DNA of 6,648 bases from assembly GCA_019309945.1 (NCBI GenBank), contig JAFDFH010000139.1, positions 1 to 6,648 on the forward strand. Reading direction: 5' to 3'. The position numbers and the translations under genes are program-made. Of the stretch, positions 1-6,127 are shown piece by piece. Position 1 is the first letter of the stretch. Each line of letters begins with the position of its first letter. This DNA comes from Deltaproteobacteria bacterium (GTDB lineage: Bacteria; Desulfobacterota; Desulfobacteria; Desulfobacterales; JAFDFH01). A model generated the notes under the pieces. That model did not search any database and was not told where the DNA came from. It worked only from the letters and a program-made list of their open reading frames with translations.

Positions 1-98
1 CTTTCTTCCTTTGGGAATTTTGCTGTTATTCTATATATCTCGAAATAGAGTTCGTATGACTTTTGCCAGACTTTCAAGTCTTTGTAATTCTTTAGCAT
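1..98 (-). CDS. four-helix-bundle protein (23S rRNA intervening-sequence protein family), N-terminal fragment
   Basis: This partial gene is cut by the left window edge; only the first 32 codons are visible, reading leftward from an ATG at 98-96. The translation starts MLKNYKDLKVWQKSYEL and continues to a KFPKEE motif. The pattern N-Y-K-D-L-x-V-W-Q-K-(S/A)-x-E-L, followed about ten residues later by F-P-x-E-E, is the hallmark N-terminus of the small (about 115-130 aa) four-helix-bundle proteins first found encoded inside 23S rRNA intervening sequences and later found as free-standing genes. They are related to the Avd accessory protein of diversity-generating retroelements. Members form pentameric barrels and are thought to bind nucleic acid; their cellular role is unsettled. 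The start is placed at this ATG because the family begins here. The only ribosome-binding candidate, AGGCGG, lies 6 bases upstream within a hairpin arm. No rRNA sequence is seen upstream, so this appears to be a free-standing copy. Confidence 0.82.
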   Translation of the reverse strand, partial: MLKNYKDLKVWQKSYELYFEIYRITAKFPKEE

Positions 99-102
99 TT
101 TT

Positions 103-124
103 ATCCGCCTGTTCTGTGGCGGAT
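103..124 (-). promoter_or_regulatory. perfect hairpin overlapping the ribosome-binding region of the four-helix-bundle gene
   Basis: A perfect 7-bp inverted repeat, ATCCGCC and GGCGGAT, encloses an 8-base loop. Read on the minus strand it ends 4 A residues before the ATG at 98-96, so the second arm (AGGCGG) occupies the usual Shine-Dalgarno position. In mRNA the only plausible ribosome-binding site would be paired, suggesting translational control or a structural handle. It is not a rho-independent terminator in either direction, because no T-tract follows the stem on either strand. The hairpin is seen directly; the regulatory role is inferred. Confidence 0.5.
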
Positions 125-129
125 CACTC

Positions 130-153
130 GAATCCTTGAATCCTTGACCCCTT
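130..153. repeat. tandem 8-base repeat, three units
   Basis: Three head-to-tail octamers are present: GAATCCTT, GAATCCTT and GACCCCTT. A degenerate fourth unit follows (GTACCTT, 154-160). On the minus strand they read AAGGATTC-type units leading directly into the hairpin and start codon of the four-helix-bundle gene. The octamer period is not a multiple of three, so it is not part of a coding repeat. Its role is unknown. Confidence 0.65.
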
Positions 154-292
154 GTACCTTCTGGGACCACACCTGCTCAATTGGAGATAACCGACTTGTT
201 TTGCCTTAATTAACTACAACTAATCGGGAGATGATCCGTAAATATTAACTCTACTTCTAAACCCTCTTGCCTAATTTTTTTTGTATTACAGT

Positions 293-441
293 CATGTGAG
301 CCAATTTCAAAAGATCCCATTCTGCCCAATCGCTGCGTCAGACTAAATTTTAATCATAGAAATACTCAATGTATTCCTGTGGTTATAATTTTCGACTTCC
401 TTGACCTTGAACAAACTGAAACGCTTTGAAACGTGCTCATG
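293..441. repeat. palindromic dispersed element, copy 1
   Basis: This ~149-bp segment has imperfect terminal inverted arms: 293-313 (CATGTGAGCC..TTTCAAAAG) pairs with 422-441 (CGCTTTGAAACGTGCTCATG). Inside, a core at about 335-412 is itself nearly self-complementary: ATTTTAA at 347-353 faces TTATAAT at 383-389, and AATAC at 361-365 faces GTATT at 371-375 around a 5-base loop. The core matches, in the same orientation and at roughly 80% identity by eye, the core of the second copy at 5805-5881. No transposase is present. It resembles a non-autonomous miniature element or a structured repeat that folds into one long hairpin. The structure is seen directly; mobility is inferred. Confidence 0.7.
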
Positions 442-669
442 CAAATATTGATAAAATACCTGCTTCCGTCTATTACAAATAAAATTTTTCGCTTGAAACA
501 TGCTTTTCTTTATCCTATATTCCGCTAACTGAAAGAAAATATAGGTCATTTTATAATTGCCGACGTTAAATACCGGATTAAATGAACAATGGTAATCCTG
601 AAAACGGGTTAACTTTAATGTGACCACACCCCTTCTCAGCGGAACAGTGTCAATACCTCACCTTTGCCG

Positions 670-704
670 CCAGGGGGTCTGAAGTCACAAATTATACCAC
701 CTGG
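670..704. promoter_or_regulatory. imperfect inverted repeat in the leader of the VWA-FHA gene
   Basis: CCAGGGGGT (670-678) and ACCACCTGG (696-704) are complementary at 8 of 9 positions, separated by 17 bases, ending 20 bases before the ribosome-binding site at 725-730. This could be a protein-binding operator or an mRNA hairpin. No T-tract follows, so it is not a terminator. It may be chance. Confidence 0.25.
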
Positions 705-724
705 TTGTAAAAAAGTGGGCCAAG

Positions 725-730
725 AAGGAG
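725..730 (+). promoter_or_regulatory. ribosome-binding site that decides the VWA-FHA start
   Basis: AAGGAG lies 6 bases before the ATG at 737. Two overlapping ATGs occur in ATGGATGG (733 and 737). The first is only 2 bases from this site and opens a different frame that ends at 873, so 737 is the better start. Confidence 0.75.
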
Positions 731-736
731 TCATGG

Positions 737-2920
737 ATGGATCAGAATCGGTTGAAGTACAGTTCACGAACACTCTTACTGATAAACCTAGTGGCGATGT
801 TTTTAATCACATCCGGGGTTTGGGCCCAGCCTATTGGGCAACTTACCATCAATTATATCGAAGTTTCGCCTGATCCTGAACGTTTTGCGAACAGGGTCAG
901 CGCCTATGTAACCGTCTCGAACACCGATGAAAAACCCATTCCTGGCCTTTTGACAGAGGATTTTGAAGCGCTTGAGGACGGCTCTAAGATTGAAATTGAT
1001 GAAGTACAGCAAACGACTGATCCAATGACCGTTGTACTGGCCATAGACACCAGCGGCAGCATGGAGGCCAGAGACAGGTTTGGTATAACTTCCATGGACG
1101 CGGCCAAACGCGCTGCGGTTGATTTCATTCACTTGTTGTCGAAAGACGATAAGGTGGCAATTTTCAGTTTCAATAATGATTCAACCCTTAATCTTGACTT
1201 CACGGTTGACCACCAAGCAGCAGTTGACGCTGTTAATCGTCTATCTGCTAAATCAAAAGCCGCAACGTGTCTCTATGACACCGCCATTGAAGCCGTCAAA
1301 AAATCAGCCGAGATCCCCAAGGGAAGGCGCGCGATTATTCTTTTAACGGATGGAAAGGACGAAAAAGGACGGGGTACATGCAGCATTCACAGTTTAAATG
1401 ATGTAATAGACGCCGCCACAACCAAAACAATTCGAGTGCCCATTTATACCATCGGCGCAGGTTCAAAGGTTGATGCAAAAGAACTGGCTCGCATTGCCAG
1501 TCTCACGGGAGGACGGAGTTTACTGGCAACCTCGATGGACGAGTTAATCGGCTTTTATCAAACAATCGCATACCAATTAAAGAACCAGTATAAGCTTGTT
1601 TACATCACCCGTACTCCAAGCGGAGAACATAGCCTGGTTATCAAAGCTCGGTTCGAGGACAGCCAAGGCCAAGATGAAAAAAGATTCTGGTCTCCGCCAG
1701 TACCGGGACGACAGCCTCTGACAGTCAGTTTTATCCGACCCCAGACGAATGATAAAATCGCAGGTACCGTGATTGTATCCGTTAGCATTACACCTGCAGA
1801 AGCGATCACTAAAGTCAGGTATTACGTGGATGCGGCCTTGAAAAAAGAATTGACATCCATCCCTTTTCAAACCTTTAAGTGGAATACAGCTGATCTCTCT
1901 CCCGGTCTTCACGTTTTAAGGGTCGAAGCCGTCGATATCAATGAACGGATTGGATCAGCTGAGTTAACCGTTAAAGTAACCGCGCCATCCCTTGAATTCT
2001 TAAGTCCAAGATCTAACGACCTGGTAAGCGGAAACGTATCCGTAACAATTCGCATCACATCTAAAGAAAAGCTGTCTGAACTCAGATACTATGTGGATAA
2101 CGTACAAATGGGAAAAATCACCTCCGGAACTCTTGAAACTTTCAAACTGGACACGACCACACTCTCACCAGGTGCCCACACTTTAAAGGTAGAAGTTACC
2201 GATGCATACGGACGGATCGGACATGCGCAATTGCCAATAAGAATAACTACTGTTGAGGGTAAGTCGGAAATTGCATTCTTCTGGATAACACTCCTGCTTG
2301 TATTGTTAATTGGACTTGCTTTAGGTTGTGTTTTTTGGTTACGTTTTCGAAAAAAGGCACCTGAAAGAGAGCCTTCACAGCCAGAAGAGGAACACCAACC
2401 TGAGGGGTTGCAAGCAATGCCTGAGATAGAAGACGAAACGATACTCCTGTCAGACGCAGGAATGGAACCACCAGCGCCAAGGGCCACTATCAAGGTAATC
2501 CAAAGCCCGGGTATTAATACGGGTAAAACATATGAAATCATCGGTACCACCAAGATAGGACGAAATGAAAACAATGATATCCACATCCCGGAAAAATCGG
2601 TATCCAGGAAACATGCGGAAATCTATTTTGACGGCACCATTTTCTGTATTAGGGACCTTGGCAGCAAATATGGTACGACCGTGGATCAGCGCAAAGTATC
2701 ATCAGAAGTCGTGAGCCTTCCAGACAACGCGCAGATTCAGTTAAGTCCGAATACGGTTCTTGAGTTTCACTGTGCTGCTTTTGATAAAGAGCCGGACAAA
2801 GACGCGGCCACCCTAAAATCCCCTCTGAATAAAGAGGCTTCTGGAAAAACAGTTATCGAAAACGATTTGACTATAAAAAAAGAATTGAAAGCAAAAGACC
2901 CGGTTAAAGAAGATGAGTAA
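737..2920 (+). CDS. membrane-anchored VWA / Ig-like / cytoplasmic FHA domain protein
   Basis: A 727-aa protein. Residues 12-30 form a hydrophobic signal sequence with a likely cleavage after VWA at 28-30. Residues 36-92 include a segment (IPGLLTEDFEALEDG) like the lead-in of VWFA-related secreted proteins. A von Willebrand factor A domain spans about 97-285 with an intact metal site: DTSGS at 104-108, Thr177 and TDG at 204-206 (Asp205). Two tandem Ig-like repeats follow (about 326-414 and 415-504), each with a KVRYYVD/ELRYYVD strand and a SPG-H-L-x-V-E segment. A transmembrane helix lies at about 511-536, followed by RFRKK. A low-complexity acidic linker leads to an FHA domain at about 584-677 with GR 608-609, SRKH 623-626 and GSKYGT 642-647. 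The tail is Lys/Asp/Glu-rich. The VWA and Ig domains should be periplasmic, binding a protein or surface ligand, with the FHA domain in the cytoplasm reading phosphothreonine. The gene is the first of three co-directed genes. The specific ligand is unknown. Confidence 0.9.
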   Translation: MDQNRLKYSSRTLLLINLVAMFLITSGVWAQPIGQLTINYIEVSPDPERFANRVSAYVTVSNTDEKPIPGLLTEDFEALEDGSKIEIDEVQQTTDPMTVVLAIDTSGSMEARDRFGITSMDAAKRAAVDFIHLLSKDDKVAIFSFNNDSTLNLDFTVDHQAAVDAVNRLSAKSKAATCLYDTAIEAVKKSAEIPKGRRAIILLTDGKDEKGRGTCSIHSLNDVIDAATTKTIRVPIYTIGAGSKVDAKELARIASLTGGRSLLATSMDELIGFYQTIAYQLKNQYKLVYITRTPSGEHSLVIKARFEDSQGQDEKRFWSPPVPGRQPLTVSFIRPQTNDKIAGTVIVSVSITPAEAITKVRYYVDAALKKELTSIPFQTFKWNTADLSPGLHVLRVEAVDINERIGSAELTVKVTAPSLEFLSPRSNDLVSGNVSVTIRITSKEKLSELRYYVDNVQMGKITSGTLETFKLDTTTLSPGAHTLKVEVTDAYGRIGHAQLPIRITTVEGKSEIAFFWITLLLVLLIGLALGCVFWLRFRKKAPEREPSQPEEEHQPEGLQAMPEIEDETILLSDAGMEPPAPRATIKVIQSPGINTGKTYEIIGTTKIGRNENNDIHIPEKSVSRKHAEIYFDGTIFCIRDLGSKYGTTVDQRKVSSEVVSLPDNAQIQLSPNTVLEFHCAAFDKEPDKDAATLKSPLNKEASGKTVIENDLTIKKELKAKDPVKEDE

Positions 2921-3026
2921 GACGCGTTAACGAAAAAATTAAAATTGGTGACGGTGATCCAATTGTAAAAATTGAACATCAAAAGGAATGACGTTCCCTT
3001 CGGCAATATGATATTCGGAGAAAGCC

Positions 3027-4256
3027 ATGAAAAAGAAGATTAAAATTTTCATCGTTGAAGACAACCTAGTCAGCGCCAAAATACTGACTAAAATGATGGC
3101 GTCAGAGGCACACACGGTGTCATATAACACGTCAAGTGTTAGCGCCCTTCAGGAAATCATCGAACAGAAGCCCGATTGCGTTCTCCTGGACATCATGATG
3201 CCAGAAATTGACGGATTCGAACTCTGTAAGCGGCTCCGGAGTATGCCTGAAATGAACGCCATGAAAATTATCGTCGTGTCGGCTAAATCTTATGAATCCG
3301 ATCGCAATCGGGCTTTTGCTTCTGGCGCCGACGGATACGTTATAAAACCAGTGGATCCGAAAAAATTCCCGAAACAACTGAAACGCATCATCGAAGACCG
3401 CTTAGAGCTCACTTTCTGGGGTGTGCGGGGGACTATGCCTGTTCCCGGAGAAAAGTCGATAAAATACGGTGGCAATACATCCTGTGTCAGCCTTGAGTTT
3501 CCTCGGGGCAATTTATTCATCTTTGATGCCGGCACTGGGATCAAAGAGCTGTCAGACTATCTCATCGCAGAGAAACGTTTACATCTCGAAACAAAAATTT
3601 TTATATCCCACCCACATTGGGATCACATCAATGCCCTCCCCTTTTTCACCCCCCTCTACAGACAGGGCAATGAATTCGAAATCTGCGGCCCTTCCCATGG
3701 TGATGTTCACCTGCGCGACCTGATCTTCGGTCAGATGGATGGCGTCCACTTTCCCATCCAAATCACGGAATTCAGCTCTAGAGTTAATTACCGCGATCTC
3801 ATGGAAGAAGAGATTAACATCGAGGGGACAAAGATAAAGACCATGCTTCTGAACCATCCCGGTTACTGCCTCGGGTACCATGTTGAATACAAGGACCGAT
3901 CCGTCTGCTATGTAACGGACAATGAGCTCTATCCAAAATCAAGCCGATTTTACAATGAAGAATATCGGGACAAGCTTGTGGCATTTGTCAAAGGCACTGA
4001 TGCCTTGATTACCGACTGCACATACAATGACGAAGAATACAAAAAAAAGGTCAATTGGGGCCACTCATCAATCGGGCAGGTCGTTGATCTGGCCCACAGA
4101 GCAGCCGTAAAGAAACTGTTTCTGATCCACCATGATCCAAACCATTCGGATGACACCATAGATGCCAAGTTGGAAGCAGCGAAAGCCATGCTGAAAAAGA
4201 AAAAATCTGCAACTCAATGCATCGCCCCAAAAGAAAAACAATCTTTTAAGATATGA
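3027..4256 (+). CDS. response regulator receiver domain fused to metallo-beta-lactamase-fold hydrolase
   Basis: A 409-aa cytoplasmic protein with no signal or membrane segment. The receiver domain (about 5-123) has the acidic pair Glu11-Asp12, phospho-acceptor Asp55 in LLDIMMP, Ser85 in VVSAK and Lys107-Pro108, so it should be phosphorylatable. The hydrolase domain (about 127-400) opens with the WGVRGTMPVPG...YGGNTSCV signature of a PhnP-like MBL subgroup. It carries HPHWDH at 195-200 (the HxHxDH metal motif), His277, Asp298 and His368/His369 as further metal ligands. The enzyme is therefore probably an active di-metal hydrolase of a phosphodiester or similar small molecule, switched by phosphorylation; the substrate cannot be told from sequence. 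The start ATG follows GGAG (3017-3020) by 6 bases. It begins 106 bases after the VWA-FHA gene with no terminator between, so it is probably co-transcribed. No cognate histidine kinase is in the window. The Lys-rich C-terminus is unremarkable. Confidence 0.9.
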   Translation: MKKKIKIFIVEDNLVSAKILTKMMASEAHTVSYNTSSVSALQEIIEQKPDCVLLDIMMPEIDGFELCKRLRSMPEMNAMKIIVVSAKSYESDRNRAFASGADGYVIKPVDPKKFPKQLKRIIEDRLELTFWGVRGTMPVPGEKSIKYGGNTSCVSLEFPRGNLFIFDAGTGIKELSDYLIAEKRLHLETKIFISHPHWDHINALPFFTPLYRQGNEFEICGPSHGDVHLRDLIFGQMDGVHFPIQITEFSSRVNYRDLMEEEINIEGTKIKTMLLNHPGYCLGYHVEYKDRSVCYVTDNELYPKSSRFYNEEYRDKLVAFVKGTDALITDCTYNDEEYKKKVNWGHSSIGQVVDLAHRAAVKKLFLIHHDPNHSDDTIDAKLEAAKAMLKKKKSATQCIAPKEKQSFKI

Positions 4257-4327
4257 CCCTTGGGGAGTAATAATTTGTTGCTCGCTAAAAATGCGGATTC
4301 CGGAAAAATGAATGGAAGTCGCTGAAG

Positions 4328-4780
4328 ATGAAAATATGGATTTTACTTTTAGCCGTAATTTATGTTTTATGGCCATATGATCTTTTTCCCGACGTATTCT
4401 TGGGTTGGGGATGGATTGATGACCTGATCCTTCTGGGCCTTCTTGGAAGATATTATTATGCGCAACAAAAGAAAAAAAGCGCCCGCCAAAGTCCTTATAA
4501 TGAGGGTCGGCAATCTTTTGAGGGTAATGACAGGAGGAGATCTTTCGACAATGGAAAATCAAAATCGGATGCGCAGGCCGAAGAAAAGAGCCCGGGAAAA
4601 GACCCATACGCAGTGCTCGGTGTCAGAAGAAATGCATCCCCGGAAGAAATAAAAAAAGCTTATAGGGCGCTGGCCAATAAATACCACCCGGACAAGGTAC
4701 TTCACCTCGGAGAGGAATTCAGACAGCTGGCGGAAAAACGTTTTAAGGAAATACAAAAGGCTTACCGGGAATTGGTGTAG
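4328..4780 (+). CDS. small membrane protein with DUF1232-like N-terminus and C-terminal J domain
   Basis: A 150-aa protein. Residues 1-40 are hydrophobic and contain the DUF1232/YkvA-type pattern VLWPYDLFPD...GWIDDLILL (13-36), probably one or two short membrane segments. Residues 45-90 form a charged, low-complexity linker. Residues 91-149 are a J domain: DPYAVLGV, ASPEEIKKAYR, the invariant HPD at 120-122, and a closing FKEIQKAYREL helix. J domains stimulate the ATPase of DnaK-type Hsp70s, so this protein should recruit Hsp70 to the inner membrane. The Gly/Phe and zinc-finger regions of true DnaJ are absent. The ATG at 4328 is preceded by GGAAG (4314-4318), a moderate ribosome-binding site 9 bases away. 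It sits 71 bases after the receiver-MBL gene in the same direction, probably the last gene of that operon. Its client and any link to the signalling genes are unknown. Confidence 0.85.
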   Translation: MKIWILLLAVIYVLWPYDLFPDVFLGWGWIDDLILLGLLGRYYYAQQKKKSARQSPYNEGRQSFEGNDRRRSFDNGKSKSDAQAEEKSPGKDPYAVLGVRRNASPEEIKKAYRALANKYHPDKVLHLGEEFRQLAEKRFKEIQKAYRELV

Positions 4781-4793
4781 GAAATAAAATTTT

Positions 4794-5699
4794 TCAAAAC
4801 TTGATGGCAAAGTGAATCATATCAGATGAATCTGCATCCACTTCTTGGCCAAGAGCGATAATACCATTGCCAAGTAACTGCACCTCGTCTCCTTTAAGGG
4901 TAACGCTTTTCTTTCCTTGCATAAGCGCATAGGTGCCATTCGTGCTCAGGTCAATCAATATGAACTTTCCACTACGGGATTCGATACGCGCGTGAGTTCG
5001 CGAAACACGGTTGTCATTCACAACCACATCGTTGTGACTCTGTCGGCCCAGCGTTATATTGGGCCGCAATTCACCAACTTCAAATGTTTGGCCTTGATAT
5101 TCCAATTCCAGACGGGTTCGCAAATCCATTGATTTCATGAGGTTTTCGTCCAACATAACGGTAACATCCTGCCCTTCCCATATCACCTCATAGATTTTGA
5201 TTTTTCCTTTTTTACCTTTAATGGTTTGCTTGTCGATCCATCTAACCGAGCTTTTAAATTCCGGTGCCAGCGCTGCAACTGTCTCTTCAGTGGTAAAAAT
5301 CTGTCTTTGGTTGGCCAGTTGAACCATCTGGGCAGCCACATTAACAGCCTCTCCGAAAACATCTCCTCCCTCACTAATAACCGGTCCCAGATGAATTCCA
5401 ACATAGATATTCGGAGGCGCACATTCCGGCTTCTCGTCAACAGTTATTTCTTCCAGCTCCATATGCATTGCCTTTGCCGCCTTGACGGCATCAGCAGCAG
5501 TCGGAAAGGTGCACATCACCTCGTCACCGATTGTCTTAATCACTGTACCATTATGCAGCTCAGTCACATTTGCCATCGTCGAAACACATTTACCGATAAA
5601 ATTGCGAGCAATTTTATCCCCCAAGGTTTCATACATATGACTGCTCTTGGCGATATCAGCAAACAGGATTGCAACGGTAACAGTTTTTCGAGTCGTCAT
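4794..5699 (-). CDS. class III adenylate/guanylate cyclase-like protein with C-terminal FHA domain
   Basis: A 301-aa soluble protein read leftward. The cyclase homology domain spans about 6-175. It has metal-binding Asp15 (LFADIAKSS) and Asp59 (KTIGDEVMCTF), the adenine-specifying pair Lys55 and Asp113 (GGDVFGEAVN), and Asn120. The family motif V-N-x-A-x-R reads VNVAAQM here: the transition-state arginine is Gln124 (codon CAG, complement of 5328-5330). The Lys/Asp pair points to ATP as substrate, but activity is in doubt. Residues 176-203 link to an FHA domain at about 204-285 with GR 218-219, SRTH 233-236 and STNGT 252-256, all intact for phosphothreonine binding. Thus the protein should dock on a phosphorylated partner. 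The ATG at 5699 is preceded by GGGAAAG (5704-5710). It converges on the J-domain gene with 13 bases between the stops and no clear terminator. Upstream lie 428 non-coding bases before the PP2C gene, so co-transcription with it is uncertain. Confidence 0.9.
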   Translation of the reverse strand: MTTRKTVTVAILFADIAKSSHMYETLGDKIARNFIGKCVSTMANVTELHNGTVIKTIGDEVMCTFPTAADAVKAAKAMHMELEEITVDEKPECAPPNIYVGIHLGPVISEGGDVFGEAVNVAAQMVQLANQRQIFTTEETVAALAPEFKSSVRWIDKQTIKGKKGKIKIYEVIWEGQDVTVMLDENLMKSMDLRTRLELEYQGQTFEVGELRPNITLGRQSHNDVVVNDNRVSRTHARIESRSGKFILIDLSTNGTYALMQGKKSVTLKGDEVQLLGNGIIALGQEVDADSSDMIHFAIKF

Positions 5700-6127
5700 A
5701 CCGCTTTCCCACGATAAAAATATGCCTACTATAAGTTAAATCAGAAATTAGAGCGTATAGCATATTTAGTGCCTGAACGAAAACTGCTATTTTCCCCAAT
5801 TTCGGCGTCAGGCTCAAATTTTAATCCTCAAAATACGCTTATGTATTCCTGCGGTTAAAATCTTCGCCTTCCCTGAACTTGGAAAAACAATCTAGTTTTC
5901 GTTCGGGCACTATTTAATGTAAAATTTTGTTTCCAACGACACATTCATCCCAGCCGCTTAAACTTTTATCAGTCTATATTTGCCGATATTCACCATACAC
6001 CGGAATGATTTAAAAATATACGATAACTTTCCGTGCCAATAGGCTGTGTATCCAGTTATAAATCACCGATCATGTCGTCTTCGGTGCCCTTTATTGAAAT
6101 TTCCGGTCTCCTGAGATGCTTAAAACG
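5700..6127. other. intergenic stretch between cyclase and phosphatase genes
   Basis: These 428 AT-rich bases hold the second palindromic element (5768-5911) and, at 6056-6127, an open continuation of the PP2C reading frame beyond its TGA stop. Otherwise I see no gene, RNA gene, terminator or confident promoter. A TATAGT on the minus strand near 5730 lacks a convincing -35 partner. Confidence 0.5.
5768..5911. repeat. palindromic dispersed element, copy 2
   Basis: A 144-bp segment bounded by 18-base inverted arms matching at 17 of 18 positions: AGTGCCTGAACGAAAACT (5768-5785) and AGTTTTCGTTCGGGCACT (5894-5911). Further pairing continues inward: TTTTCC 5790-5795 with GGAAAA 5881-5886, TCAGG 5808-5812 with CCTGA 5872-5876, ATTTTAA 5818-5824 with TTAAAAT 5855-5861, and AATAC 5832-5836 with GTATT 5843-5847, leaving a 6-base loop. 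The whole unit can fold into one long hairpin. Its core (5805-5881) matches the core of copy 1 at 335-412, while the outer arms differ in sequence. It lies 68 bases upstream of the cyclase start. No transposase or clear target duplication is visible. Confidence 0.75.

Larger units (their letters stand above)
154..736. other. intergenic stretch without a supported gene
   Basis: About 580 AT-rich bases separate the divergent four-helix-bundle gene and the VWA-FHA gene. Apart from the palindromic element (293-441), a leader inverted repeat (670-704) and the ribosome-binding site at 725-730, I see no gene, tRNA or confident promoter. A leftward open frame starting at a GTG (627) and ending at 343 has 94 codons. 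Its last third is simply the palindromic element read through, and the remainder has no recognisable domain, so it is not called. A TATAAT at 552-557 has no matching -35 box. Confidence 0.5.

Noticed and set aside
103..124. Rho-independent terminator
   Set aside because: The GC stem is good but neither strand has a T-tract after it; the T run at 98-102 lies before the stem on the plus strand and becomes an A run on the minus strand.
130..153. CRISPR-like array
   Set aside because: The octamers are directly adjacent with no spacers and are far shorter than CRISPR repeats.
552..557. Sigma-70 promoter with TATAAT at -10
   Set aside because: No -35-like hexamer lies 16-18 bases upstream on the plus strand, and it is about 180 bases from the gene start in AT-rich DNA where TATAAT is expected by chance.
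343..627. 94-codon leftward open frame starting at GTG 627
   Set aside because: Its C-terminal third is the palindromic element read through, the rest shows no recognisable domain, and the composition is that of AT-rich intergenic DNA. A GAGAAGGGG before the GTG is suggestive but not enough.
2943..2964. Terminator between the VWA-FHA and receiver-MBL genes
   Set aside because: AATTGG and CCAATT form only a weak AT-rich 6-bp stem with a 10-base loop and no T-tract follows, so the two genes are more likely co-transcribed.
4068..4607. 179-codon leftward open frame over the receiver-MBL and J-domain genes
   Set aside because: It overlaps two genes with clear domain content on the other strand and its own translation shows no family signature; it is a shadow frame.
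5226..5717. 163-codon rightward open frame opposite the cyclase gene
   Set aside because: The opposite strand encodes unmistakable cyclase motifs; this translation has no recognisable domain.
5912..6055. Extension of sequence similarity between the two palindromic elements beyond their right arms
   Set aside because: TTGCCGA..ATA.ACCGGA-like fragments occur at 557-582 and 5980-6013, but the spacing differs and the match is too broken to call by eye.
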